DNA from: Pleurotus ostreatus/Saccharomyces cerevisiae fusant
Lineage: Eukaryota > Opisthokonta
Reading direction: 5' to 3'
Assembly (NCBI GenBank): GCA_024196135.1
Contig: JAMQCK010000672.1
Location: 1 to 17,990 of the forward strand
Length of the DNA stretch: 17,990 nucleotides
The position numbers and the translations under genes are program-made. Under the pieces are notes generated by a model, which saw only the letters and a program-made list of their open reading frames with translations, had not been told where the DNA came from and made no database searches. Of the stretch, positions 1-9,571 are shown piece after piece. Numbering within the stretch: position 1 is the stretch's first letter; each line of letters begins with the position of its first letter.

Positions 1-398
1 TTCAGAATCAGGGTTATATGTTTTCCGCCGACGTATTTTCTGCTGGACGATCAGAGCGACTTGCCTAGCACGACTTGCTGATTACATCTCCCACTGGCAG
101 ACGAACTCCATCCATATTATCACTGCAGCCGAGCGCCAACTGCCGCCGATCTCTGCCCAACCAGGCGGAGCCCTATTGCGTTGCGATGCTGCAACCTGTT
201 TTGTCGCGCCTCATCGCAAGATGATCGAGTCTACCCACTGGAGTCTCAACCTCGCCGCCTGTCTTGATTCGTCCCCACAGCCTTACCAACTGCAATAGGC
301 GTATTCGGGCTACGGGGGCGATATAGGGTCTTCTTAGACTCGACGGATCGCTGAGACGCCACTCGTACTGACACCCGGGGAGCCCCCGACGACGCGCA

Positions 399-405
399 TA
401 TATAA
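399..405 (+). promoter_or_regulatory. TATA box (TATATAA)
   Basis: A perfect TATATAA lies 178 nt before the ATG at 583. A start site about 30 nt downstream would fall near 430, giving a leader of roughly 150 nt before splicing. The position is consistent with the promoter of the secreted-protein gene. Confidence 0.6.
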
Positions 406-532
406 GCAGGTATACCCTCGAGCGATGCCATTTTTCTGCCCTCTCATCCTGCACACCACCACACGCAGCACCCAAATTAGGAGCTCATTCGCCGACCATA
501 AAAACGCCTGTCCCTGTCAAATTCGTAACATA

Positions 533-580
533 GTGAGTTTTTACGAGTACGCGCGTCACCCAGCGCTGACATACTCCCAG
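533..580 (+). other. probable 5' UTR intron, 48 nt
   Basis: The stretch begins with the consensus donor GTGAGT and ends with CCCAG. It carries a GCTGAC branch-like motif about 14 nt before the acceptor, and at 48 nt it matches the intron size of the neighbouring genes. Splicing would place the acceptor two bases before the ATG at 583. It does not interrupt the predicted protein. Confidence 0.55.
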
Positions 581-582
581 AA

Positions 583-1275
583 ATGCGGTCAATCAGTGTT
601 CTCGCAGTCCTCATGGCCATCGCACTTCCTGCCCTCAGCGCACCCGCAGGTGCACGAGACGTGAAGGCCATCATCTCCGGCGACATCAGCTACAGTGAGG
701 ACAGTACCTCGACGCCCACTGCAACGGACACATCCAGCGACGTCGCGGAGGACACCGCGACTCCCACCGGCTTCGGCATCATTGTCAGTAGTGTCACCCC
801 CACCGCGTCCTACGACACAGCCGTCTTCAGCTCCCTCCTCGACGTGCTTTCCAGCCTGGCACCCACTGCCACCGACAGCAGTGACGCGTCCGACCCTAGC
901 AGCACCGCTGCCTCCTCCGACTGCTCGTCGGGCGTGACCGTCCAGGTCGGCTCCGACGGTGATTCAGACGACTCGGACGATTCAGACGACACTGAGTCCT
1001 CGGACTCGGATACGCCTGACGAGCCCGGCCCCGGCGACGCCGCCGACCTCCCCAGCATGGAGGGCGAGCCGCACAACTTCATCAACCGCCGCACGGCGCT
1101 GGCCTCCGCCACGGGGGCGTGCGACGACGCGTCCGCGACGAGCTCCGCGACGTCCACGAGCGTTGCCCCGACGGAGTCCTCCGAGTCTCTGAGCAGCTGC
1201 TTGGCGAAGTGCTCGCGCAAGCGCGCCATGGACGAGACGCACGACTGTGTTGACAACTGCTACTCCGTTGTGTAG
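583..1275 (+). CDS. secreted acidic Ser/Thr/Asp-rich protein with twin CX3C C-terminus
   Basis: Intronless 230-residue protein that I do not recognise. Residues 1-24 form a clear signal peptide: a basic start (MRS), a hydrophobic core, and an Ala/Pro-rich cleavage region ending near APAGA. Residues 25-140 are Ser/Thr/Pro/Asp-rich and low in complexity, so probably disordered and O-glycosylated. An Asp/Ser block, repeating DDSD, occupies about residues 126-144. There are six cysteines. The last four lie at C206, C210, C222 and C226, giving the spacing C-X3-C-X11-C-X3-C in a helical, charged stretch, as in small Tim proteins. The signal peptide argues for secretion rather than mitochondrial import. 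No GPI signal is visible, since the C-terminus is short and polar. The ATG at 583 is the first in this frame and fits the signal peptide. A secreted or cell-wall protein is the best reading; the function is unknown. Confidence 0.8.
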   Translation: MRSISVLAVLMAIALPALSAPAGARDVKAIISGDISYSEDSTSTPTATDTSSDVAEDTATPTGFGIIVSSVTPTASYDTAVFSSLLDVLSSLAPTATDSSDASDPSSTAASSDCSSGVTVQVGSDGDSDDSDDSDDTESSDSDTPDEPGPGDAADLPSMEGEPHNFINRRTALASATGACDDASATSSATSTSVAPTESSESLSSCLAKCSRKRAMDETHDCVDNCYSVV

Positions 1276-1558
1276 GCAATAGACTAGTGCCATAGTCGCC
1301 GCGCATATTCTATAGGGTTACACGGTGTACTAGATTTGGGCTAGACTTGTATCCTTCGTTGTAAAATAGACGCCGAAGCATTGTCTTCGCTTGACTGTTC
1401 ACTTGCACGACATCGCCCCTGCATCACCGACAAGAGCAAACCCCATGAGTGTGGCATTAGCACTTCTACAACAGGGGTCTATTCATCGACACGATACAGA
1501 GACTTATACATAACCAAAGCACGACAGCAAACCATAGCAAACATTATTTAGCACATTC
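1276..1558. other. convergent intergenic region
   Basis: This gap of 283 bases holds the 3' ends of the secreted-protein gene (+) and MCM2 (-), which converge here. I see no further gene or clear hairpin. Confidence 0.6.
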
Positions 1559-4500
1559 TTAGTCGATTCTGAAGCGCTTCTCGATCGTGTCATTGACCAG
1601 CTTGTACCCGTTTGTCGCGAACAACTTCGAGTGCAAGAAGGGTGAGATGTCGTAAATGTCGTGCTCCTTTGCCTGTCAAAGCGTCAGTACTAGATTCCAA
1701 CGGGTACACTACAGACAACGCACCTTGTCTTCGAGCTCGGAAACTTTGACCGTGACAAGCTCGGGTGGCTGACGACGCTGGAGCTGATAGAAGCGCGCCT
1801 TCTCCTTGACAATACCACCAAGCAAGAACGCCAATAACTCCTCGTGGTCCTTCGACTGCGTCAAGTACTTCCTGAAGCCCTACACCCACCATCAGCATCG
1901 CATTCCTTTTCGTACTAAGGCTGAACCGTCACTCACCCTCTGCAACGTCTTCTTAATGCTCATCTTCTGCGCATTCACAAAGCTATTGACCGCCACCTCG
2001 ATCGCGATGTCGATATCGTCCGCGCGCACGTACTCCCGCAGCGCCATCTTCGCGCTCGCCTCCGCCATCCGAATCATGCTCTCCAGGTGGCGCACGGTGA
2101 TCGGGAAGGAGCCCGTGGCGAGCGATTCTCGGCGCAGGTCAGCGAAGAGGCGCGCGAGCTTCTCCTGGTCGACGTCGTATAGCTTGGGTCGGACCTTCTC
2201 GCGGGCGTACATGATGTACTTGCGGAGGATGTCCTGGGGGATGAGCTGCGAGGTTGTTAGCATCGGTGGTTGTAGGGAGGAGTTTCCAAGTACTCACGTC
2301 TGCATCCAAGGTCGTCGCTACGTCCATCTCGTCCGTCGCGTGCTCAAACGCCGGATGACTCCGCAGATGACTTCCGACCACAAATCGCGCCAGCAACTCA
2401 TCCATGACCGGATCCACCGTATCCTTCACCACGCACAGCACATCGAAACGCGACAGAATCGGCTCCGTCAGCTCGACATTCTGCTGGAAGGGCACGGTCG
2501 GGTTGTACCGCCCACGAATCGGATTGGCCGCCGCGACGATAGCACAACGCGCTTGCAACGTCGTCACGATGCCCGCCTTCGAGATTGAGATACTCTGCTG
2601 CTCCATCGCCTCGTGAATAGACGTCCGGTCCGCGTCGTTCATCTTGTCGAACTCGTCAATGAGGCAGGTGCCCTTGTCTGCGAGGACGAGGGCGCCGCCC
2701 TCAAGCGTCCATTCGCGCGTGATGGGGTCCTTGCGGACGCTAGCGGTGAGACCGACGGCGGAGGCGCCCTGGCCAGTGGCGAAGACGCTACGGTGGGCTG
2801 TCTTCTCGACGTACTTTAGGAACTGTGACTTGGCGGTACCAGGGTCGCCGAGAAGGAGCACGTTTATATCGCCACGGATACGATGCTTGTGGTTCGGGTC
2901 CTTGGGGACACCGCCGAACAATGACAAGGCAATAGCAGTCTTGATGTCTTCGTGGCCGTAGATGGAGGGTGCGATAGACTTGATGATGCGTTTCCGGATG
3001 CGCTCATCCTTGGCAAGGTTGCGCATTTCGCGCTCGTCCTCCTCTGTCAATCGGAACGCCGAGAATAGATCTTCCTTCTTGTTGACATGGTTCGCCTCGA
3101 TAACGGTTGAGAAAACTGGGAAGCCGTTCTTGGAGTTCAGAGACGCATCGAAGTTGTTCCGGTAGATCCCTGTAATTTCCTATGGCTTGGATCAGCAACG
3201 AGATCGGTTCTTGTCGGGACCAAGCTTACCACTTCCTCTCCAGGCTTCGCGCTGTCAATGAGATCCCAAAGCAGGATGACCTCACGGTGCCGAGGAAGAC
3301 GACCTGCAGGTACTGATCCCGGGGACTCCTGCAAGGTCATCTTCTGGTAATTCCTGTACACAGTCTTTGGCGAGTCAGCATGCATATACCTTGCGTACAT
3401 GCAAAAAGCGCACCTGTTCGGAGTTCACAGTGAATGGCCCCTTCGACTCGCAGTTCGGACAGTAACTGATCTTCAGCTCTCGCGACGCGTCCTGGTGGAA
3501 AGGCCCCAGCACACCACCACACTTCCGACAATCAAACTTGACATATTTGAGCTGGGGGAACACGCCACTCCGCCTTGTCACGACGCCAGAGACGCGGACA
3601 AGGTTGTTCAAGTGGGCCCGGCGAAGGTCGCGCAGAGTCGAGCTCAGAGGTAGGTCGGCTACGCGAACGTGCACCTCAGAGTGTATGCGCCGGTACATGG
3701 GGTAATAGACGAGGATGGCTTCCAAGGCGACCTGGTCGAAGAGTTCGAGCATCGAGCTAGGGCAGTTGGTGAGGAAATATGCGAGGATGGGTTTCGACTC
3801 TGCGAGGTGAAGGTACGAGATTTCCAGCGATTCCGCGTTAGCTGTAATCAAGTCAGATGGGCCGTATGCTTGTAAAAGCTCGAGCACGTACTTTCACCAA
3901 GGTTGCGGATACGCATGCCGTATACCGACGAGCCGTTGTCGTCGACGTAGGTCATGAGGAACTGACGGAAATGGCGCATGATCGACCGAGCAACGCGCTC
4001 GTTCGCAATCCACTCCACGATGGATTTCGCCTTGATGTCGCTCAGTTGCTCGAGAGGGATCTCCTGTCGTGAGCGCGTTAGATGGGTCCATGCCACACAA
4101 AAACATACGCACGTCTTCAATTCCGTCCGCATCGTCTATGTCCCTTCGCTCATCGTACTGTCGTCGCGTGCGGCGCTTCATCTGCGACACGCCCATATCG
4201 TCGTCGTCCACATCGCCCTCGTCGGCGAGATCATCTTCGTCTATGAAGTCGTGCATGCGTCCTCGTCGCGCGGCGCGTCCCCCCTTTCTCCCGGCGCGCT
4301 CCAGCGCATCGCGCTGCGCCATCTTCCTTTCTGCGGCGCGCCTTGCAGCAGGAGTGAGCTCGTCTTGTTCCTCGTCGTCGATGTCGGCAATATCATAGTT
4401 ATCCAGAGTATCATTGCGCGAGTAGTCACTATGGATTGACGCGTCAGATCGAACTCTGCAGCGAATAGCAGGCCACGCACGCTTCGAGATTGTCCGCAAA

Positions 4501-4781
4501 CAGGTCCTCGCCATCATCGTCCTCTTCGACGACGTCAGCATCGATATCGGGCACCGCATCGTCGTCTCTCTCGCTCAGGCTCGCTTCAGAGTCTGTCGTA
4601 AACCGAGGGGGAGAGGAGGGGGGCAAGGACGATCCCGAATCGCGTCGTTCGCGCGGTTGTGCGGGGGTATTGTTGAAGCCATCTGGGGACTCAGACCTTT
4701 GACGCTTCGCTCCTCTCGGTGTGGCCTGTTGGGGCCCCTTCAGTACACGCGTCACAGGAGGGTCAACGTTTCCCTCACCAT
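1559..4781 (-). CDS. mcm2: DNA replication licensing factor MCM2
   Basis: MCM2 is a subunit of the hexameric MCM2-7 replicative helicase, loaded at origins in G1 and active in the nucleus. Ten coding exons, 5' to 3': 4781-4779, 4725-4481, 4428-4113, 4063-3892, 3841-3414, 3364-3230, 3179-2298, 2245-1937, 1879-1724, 1672-1559. They total 2760 nt, or 919 aa, against 868-904 in yeast and human. The acidic N-terminus carries the MCM2-type EDLFADN and [17 protein letters not shown] stretches. The zinc finger is C350-X2-C353 and C373-X2-C376. Walker [10 protein letters not shown] is at 544-552, Walker B IDEFDKM has D608/E609, and the arginine finger LSRF has R677. The winged-helix C-terminus ends IEKRFRID. 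All introns are 49-57 nt. The start uses an ATG-only exon, because the long exon 2 frame has no upstream ATG before a stop and the 53-nt intron joins ATG to [10 protein letters not shown] in frame. Confidence 0.96.
4779..4781 (-). other. mcm2: ATG-only first coding exon of MCM2
   Basis: On the minus strand the ATG is followed directly by GTGAGG. A consensus-like intron, 4778 down to 4726 (53 nt, CTGA branch motif, CAACAG acceptor), joins it to codon GCC in the MCM2 frame. Without this intron the frame runs upstream to a TGA at 4822-4824 with no ATG. The context ACACAATGG is favourable for initiation. Confidence 0.7.
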
Positions 4782-5162
4782 TGTGTCCTATGTCGATATG
4801 AAAAGCGCGTTCGCGTCGCGTTCAATTAGCAGGCCTGGCAAACGCGCTTTCGAACTCCGCTCATATTTTGTGGCGCGACGTCACATGAATGGCACGTGTA
4901 CGCGGTTCAACTTCGCTCTGCGCCTTTGCTGCCGTTCAGGAGGGTTTAGGACAGTGCGTGTATCTGCAGCCACTCTATAAAGGTCGATTCAAGATAGACG
5001 TGTATATGTTAGGTAGATTAATGAGGTAGATGCAATAGAACGAGCGCATTCTAGGTCTACGGGCTCGAAAGCGATGTACCAGGACAGCGGGAGATAGCAG
5101 GGTGATATATGAGAGCGTCCCTCAGAAGGGACTGCAGGTTGCGAAAAAAATCGATGACACCT
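4782..5162. other. MCM2 upstream region / oxidase 3' flank
   Basis: 381 bases separate the MCM2 start from the stop of the upstream oxidase gene; both read leftward. The MCM2-proximal 120 bases are rich in CGCG-containing words (4805-4820, about 4840-4850, 4872-4877), resembling E2F/MBF-type G1/S elements. A CACGTG E-box lies at 4893-4898 and a GACGTCA CRE-like site at 4877-4883. No gene is visible. The regulatory reading is inference from motif resemblance. Confidence 0.45.
4893..4898. promoter_or_regulatory. CACGTG E-box in MCM2 upstream region
   Basis: A palindromic CACGTG lies about 112 nt upstream of the MCM2 start codon, next to the GACGTCA at 4877-4883. Such sites bind bHLH factors in fungi. 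A single hexamer could be chance. Confidence 0.3.
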
Positions 5163-7980
5163 CTACTGCGATGGCGCGTACTCAGGCGGCAGATGGACAA
5201 GCTCTACGCCTTCGAGGAGAACCTCAGTCATACCTCCCGTGAGATGCTGGGAGATGTGGCAATGGATGACGCTTGCAGCAGGGATCTCGCTGCGGTCTGA
5301 AGGCAGCTGTCAGGATGTGAAAAAGGCAGAGGGATGCTGACAACGTACATCTGACTACGAGCCAGGATCCACTTTCGCCAGAGACCGGTGTGTTGAAGCT
5401 GTCTGGATTGATACACATAAGTTAGCTCCTGTCACGATGGCCATAGACACTAACGAGACTTACCGCGAACGGCGGGGTTGACGAGGTTGAAAGAATCAGG
5501 AAGAGCGGCGATCGCTTCTGCGACGCTGCCAAACTTCCAATCGCCTTGCCCTTGTCCAAGCACCCAGTACCGGTTGAAGTGCTTGTGCATGGGATGAGGA
5601 GGACTAGAGTGCTTGCGTCAGCGCCTGTACCTCGACAACAAAGCCAAATCAACTCACTGATTCGCAGGAACCTTAATCACAACATCCACCACCGTATCAT
5701 TCGGCAAAATCGTCATGCTCATCGCATCCATCACCAAACTCCCCACCAACGAACCCGTACCCTGCTCAATCGCCTCCTTCACCTCCGCGTACACCTCCGG
5801 CCACAGAATGGGATCGTGGTCCTCGTAGAGCGTGCCCGGCAGACCCGTATGGTTCGCCGCCCACCGCGTAACGTTGTGCCGCGACATGTCGAGGGTGACG
5901 AGTGTGGTGTTGCCCTGCAGGATGGGCGGCTTGGCAGGGAAGGGCGGGCCGTCGACGAAGGGGTCGAATTCGGGGGCGGAGGTTGCGTTCAAGTTATCAT
6001 CGGCTGCGACCGGCTTGCTGTCGTAGGCCATTGAAGGCTTGGATGACGGCAGGGCAGGGTAGCCCTGAGCCGGAGCAGCAAAGGTGTTCTGCTGCTTAGC
6101 GCCCTTGTACTGGAGGACGCCGTAGCCAGTGAGCATCTGCGGTACAACGTTTGCAGCGGCGCGGATGGTGTACGAGGAGCCAGCATCCTTGTCGAGCTTG
6201 ACCATGACTTGGAAACGGGTACCCGCTGGGATCTGCAGATGAATTTAGTGGATACATCGCATAAAGCGTTATGCAACGTACGCTGATTGTGTCGAAGGAC
6301 TTCGTCGTGTCAACGTACTGGCCATCGACAGCTACGAAAAGAGTCAGGCTCGAAGTCTGCGGTTATCTGACACACATACCATAGACATATAGCGGGTGCT
6401 CGTCGATGGAGAACTTCAATTCCCAAAGCCCTCCAACGTTGACGACGGCAAACGATGCCCAGCCATTCTCTTGCGGGTCGACCTCAAGCGTGTACAGCGG
6501 GCGATCAGCACCTTCAGGCAGTCAGAATGGTATTCCGATGGGAGCGTTACATGACACACCAGTAGCATTGCAGGTCTTCCACATGTCCTCGGGTATGTCT
6601 TTAGTCGTTCCATTGAATGGATTGGCGATCTCATTGCTGAGCGGCAGACAACTAGGGCGGCCATTAGTATCGAATGTTCTCTATAATAGAAGCTCGCTCA
6701 CCCCTTGGCCGTAACCTCCCCGAAGCCCCGCGTCGAGGCCAAGGACTGAAGCTCGCTCATGGGCGGGCAGACCATCGACCCTCGACCGTTGATCAATACG
6801 GAGTCCGCGCAGCTGTACAGCGATGAGTGTAAAGGCGACACTAGAACTATCCACGACATACAGAGGCTCAATGTGCGCTTCCTCCCAGAGCTCGTTCACC
6901 TCCTCCGTCGGGCGATGGCGCCAGTCGTTGATGGTGACGATGGTCGTGTTGGCTTCAGCCAGAGTCATGGCAGCGGCGTCTGTAGCATCGCCGCCTGCAA
7001 CGGCGGCCAGCTTGGAGAAGGGGCGCTCGGTATCATTGGCTGGGCTGGGTGATGGTCAGGATTACCATCGACCGGCGCATGATACGCGGAAACACCCACC
7101 GAATGAAGATCGGGAAGTAGAGACCATCGTCTTGCTGTTGCTCTATATGCGCATTAGTGCTCACTCTTTCATGTTATCGGCCAAGACCTACTCCTATGCG
7201 CATGCGCCCAATAAAGCCCAGTCTGGTGCGCATTCCAGCGGTACGTGAAGTTCCCGCCAGGCTGGATGGCTTTCTGCGAAACTCCCGGGACCTGCAAAGC
7301 CCTCGCTCAGTCCCCTCCCTGAAAGCGACCAAACCGCACTACTCACCCCATCTGACCACGGCGACCCCCGCTGGTCAATGCCGTGAAAGTGCACGGTCGT
7401 CGCCTCCGAGATATTCGCCGTCACGACGATCTGCGGGACGTAAATGAGTCATTTATCCGCCACCGACCTAAGTACTATATGAAGTAAAGTGCGAACTCCG
7501 TAATGTGATTGTAGAGAACGAACTCCGCAATGTAACTGCAAGAAATGAACTGCGCACCTCGACATCGTCGCCCTGGTCCAAGATAAGCGGTTTCGGGGGG
7601 AAGTCGCCGTTGATGAGGTAGACCATTCTGCGCGTCGTGTCAGTTAAATAGGCTTCCCTTCACAGGTAATATCCACCCGCAGGTAACAGCGCTAGCCGTC
7701 CCCGAGTCAGAATCTATGGCACCCACCGCTCCTTGCCACCGTCGGGGTTCGCGACGCCCTCTGAGACGACGATGTCGATGTGTTTAGGCTGGCCGGTGGC
7801 TGCGGTGTTGTTGGCCGCCTGAGGGCCTCCTATGGATGCGCTCACAGAGACGTCGACGTCCGCGTCGAGGAGGGAGCGCGACAAGTAGTGAGCGCGTTCT
7901 GCATGACCGCGCTTCGACCACACAGAATGGTGCGCGAGCGCGAATGGAGCGAGAGAAAGGAGCGGAAGGAGGAGCTTCAT
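5163..7980 (-). CDS. laccase-like multicopper oxidase, secreted
   Basis: Four-copper oxidase that oxidises small substrates and reduces O2 to water, outside the cell. Exons 5' to 3': 7980-7727, 7627-7558, 7430-7347, 7291-7192, 7142-7100, 7044-6862, 6812-6702, 6651-6560, 6511-6380, 6331-6282, 6232-5658, 5603-5464, 5402-5349, 5296-5163; 2022 nt, 673 aa. The signal peptide is MKLLLPLLSLAPFALA. Copper motifs are L1 HFHG at 122-125, L2 WAHAH at 164-168, L3 HPMHKH at 568-573, and L4 HCHI-SQH at 641-647 with Met652 in the axial position. Substrate-domain motifs include IDQRGSPWSDG and DSVLINGRG. An Ala/Pro-rich insert follows QYKGAKQQ, and many N-X-S/T sites are present. At 673 residues it is longer than basidiomycete laccases (about 520). 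HPMHKH and the axial Met suggest a pigment-laccase or ascorbate-oxidase-like clade rather than a wood-decay laccase or Fet3. The ATG at 7980 fits the signal peptide. Confidence 0.93.
7493..7554. repeat. 27-bp imperfect tandem repeat inside an oxidase intron
   Basis: Units at 7493-7519 and 7520-7546 share GAACTCCG, AATGT and further bases. A partial third copy lies at 7547-7554. The repeat occupies half of the second intron (7431-7557), which at 127 nt is the longest in this gene. Confidence 0.65.
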
Positions 7981-8190
7981 GTTCGACGAAAGGAATGCCG
8001 TCCACACGACGGGGTGTGAACGCGAACAGGAAGCAAAGGTGGTAGTAGTGGAGAAAAGACGGACGGGAGTTGGACCACTACGGACAACTCAGACCACTAT
8101 GAAGGGAGAGGGAGGTATGCGGAGGGAGCAAGAGCCGATTGCGGAGGAAGAGAGGAATGGAAAATGAAGCGGCGCAAAAATACCTCGAGG

Positions 8191-8197
8191 TTTTATA
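8191..8197 (-). promoter_or_regulatory. TATA box (TATAAAA) of the multicopper oxidase gene
   Basis: TATAAAA on the minus strand lies 211 nt upstream of the oxidase ATG at 7980 and is followed by a C/T-rich leader. A start site about 30 nt downstream would give a leader near 180 nt. Confidence 0.55.
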
Positions 8198-8279
8198 GCT
8201 CCACCGAGTTCGGAAGCGAGCGCTGGCCGCGGTTCGATGCAGGCCTCGATGGCCAGCCCTGGCAGGGTAGACCGTAGAC

Positions 8280-8321
8280 GACGATGAAAGGACTCCGGTG
8301 ACGATGAAGGGAGTCCGCCGT
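8280..8321. repeat. about 20-bp tandem duplication
   Basis: GACGATGAAAGGACTCCG at 8280-8297 is followed by GACGATGAAGGGAGTCCG at 8300-8317, differing at two positions. It lies upstream of the oxidase TATA box. Confidence 0.6.
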
Positions 8322-8800
8322 GACGTGGATCGGTTAAAAGGAGGTGCTTGACGCCGCCGGGGGCTGGTAGAAGAGGCTGCTTACGCCCATTGTCCGGAGG
8401 GCTGAGCGCGGGGAGTCGTTCCGGCATCTCTCGTTATGCGTTGATTTTACTCCAGGAAGAACCCCTTCGACGCGCAGTATTTGTAGGCCAAGCACCAGCA
8501 AGAGTTGGATTAGTTGCACTACCGCTGATCTGCATGGGTTTACGGTCTCGGGGTATTGCTGCGATGGTGCAAGAAGACAAGATCGAAGTCGGTGGAGATG
8601 ACATTGAAGTGGTCCGTGGTGAGTGATGACACGTGGTCCAGATCATTAGGCGCCCACAATTGACTGAGTCGTTTGCTGAGCACTTCGTCCTGCGGATTCA
8701 TCGACAGGGCCGTATGCACAGCGCTGAGGGGGGACAAGACTTGTATGGCCCTGATATTAACAGGTGTGTAAGTACTGGATAGATAGGGCCTAGTGGCTGT

Positions 8801-9571
8801 CTAGAAGTCCACATCCTCGGAGTGAATGTTGTGGAACTTGCGCTCAGGCTCTGACGGTGCTTCCTCCTCGTCATCGCCGATTTCTGTGGAAGGATCAGCA
8901 ACATTCCACTGAGGGGAAAGATCATGCATACCATCCGCGTAGACATCAGGGTGCTCCCGGAAGCAGTCCTGCATTGTCCTGAACGCGTCGACGCAGTTGA
9001 TGCCCTTCGGCTCGGCCTCGGAGAACACGAAGCAGGAGAAGGCAGCCCTAAACTGCTCGCCACAGGGACCGTGGGCCATGCCGCCGAGGCAAGGGCAGTC
9101 CCAGTTGATCTCGCCAGTGTTAGGGTCGTAGGCACCGCCGGCTGCGGAAGCCTCCTCGGCCTTGGCCTCTACTGTCGCCTCCGCGTCGGTAGGTGTTTGG
9201 GAGGGTTCAGACTCGGTGGAAGCTTCTGAGGATTCAGAAGCGGGTGCTGGCGCATCGGAAGCAGGTGCGGGGGAGGAGGACAGGGTCTCCTTCAGCGCCG
9301 CCTTGGACTTCCCGAGCACCCTCTCCGCGGCAGCGACGGGGTCTTCGGCTTCAGCTGTCGTAGACGTGAGTAAGGGAAGTCACTTGAGTACATGGCACAC
9401 ACCACTGTCCAATGCTATCCTATCTGCATGTAGCCTCCATGCCAGGTAGGACGCGGTCACGGCGGCGCCTACACCGTACGCGACGCGACTGCGGGCCCAA
9501 GGCGCAGCGGTGGGAGAGGCGGAGGTGTGGAGGGAGCGGCGGAGCGGGAGACGCGTCAGACGGGCGAACAT
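8801..9571 (-). CDS. mia40: MIA40, mitochondrial intermembrane-space import oxidoreductase
   Basis: MIA40 oxidises and traps twin CX3C and CX9C proteins in the intermembrane space and is recharged by Erv1. Exons 9571-9403, 9354-8932, 8883-8801; 675 nt, 224 aa. The N-terminus ([18 protein letters not shown]) is an Arg-rich presequence. It is followed by a hydrophobic anchor, about residues 38-50, as in membrane-anchored fungal MIA40. An Ala/Pro/Glu/Ser-rich linker spans about 57-130. The catalytic CPC is C143-P-C145. The twin CX9C pairs are C154/C164 and C177/C187. The tail is acidic and ends EDVDF. Both introns are 48 nt; the second (8931 down to 8884) lacks an in-frame stop, so retention would add 16 residues after the core. 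The ATG at 9569-9571 is the first in frame giving a presequence. A MITE-like element begins 131 bp upstream of the ATG. Confidence 0.95.

Larger units (their letters stand above)
1..582 (+). other. upstream region and leader of the secreted-protein gene
   Basis: No supportable protein or RNA gene lies in the first 582 bases. The right half looks like the promoter and 5' leader of the gene starting at 583, with a TATA box at 399-405, then a C/T/A-rich stretch around 430-480 typical of fungal leaders, then a probable leader intron at 533-580. The left part, 1-390, shows no motif I can name. Open frames on both strands here are short and carry no recognisable domain. Confidence 0.6.
7981..8800. 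other. oxidase upstream region / MIA40 3' flank
   Basis: 820 bases with no gene I can support. The oxidase-proximal part, 8045-8165, is strongly purine-rich on the plus strand, so C/T-rich in the oxidase leader, as in many well-expressed fungal genes. A TATAAAA box is at 8191-8197 on the minus strand, and a short tandem duplication lies at 8280-8321. Open frames at 8334-8646 on both strands have no coding signature or domain. Confidence 0.55.

Noticed and set aside
425..664. 79-codon open frame starting upstream of the secreted-protein gene (possible uORF)
   Set aside because: Its ATG lies only about 20 nt after the TATA box, so it is probably upstream of the transcription start. It has no recognisable sequence and is out of frame with the real gene.
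810..1256. 148-codon minus-strand frame antisense to the secreted-protein gene
   Set aside because: It is a low-complexity Ser/Glu mirror of the plus-strand Ser/Asp codons. The plus frame has a signal peptide and an ordered cysteine motif.
8334..8646. Overlapping open frames on both strands upstream of the oxidase gene
   Set aside because: They are short, have no domain and no consistent splice signals, and the region reads as promoter and 3' flank.
5163..9571. Functional cluster linking the oxidase and MIA40
   Set aside because: Both are redox proteins, but one is secreted and the other mitochondrial. Neighbouring position in a fungal genome is not evidence of a shared pathway.
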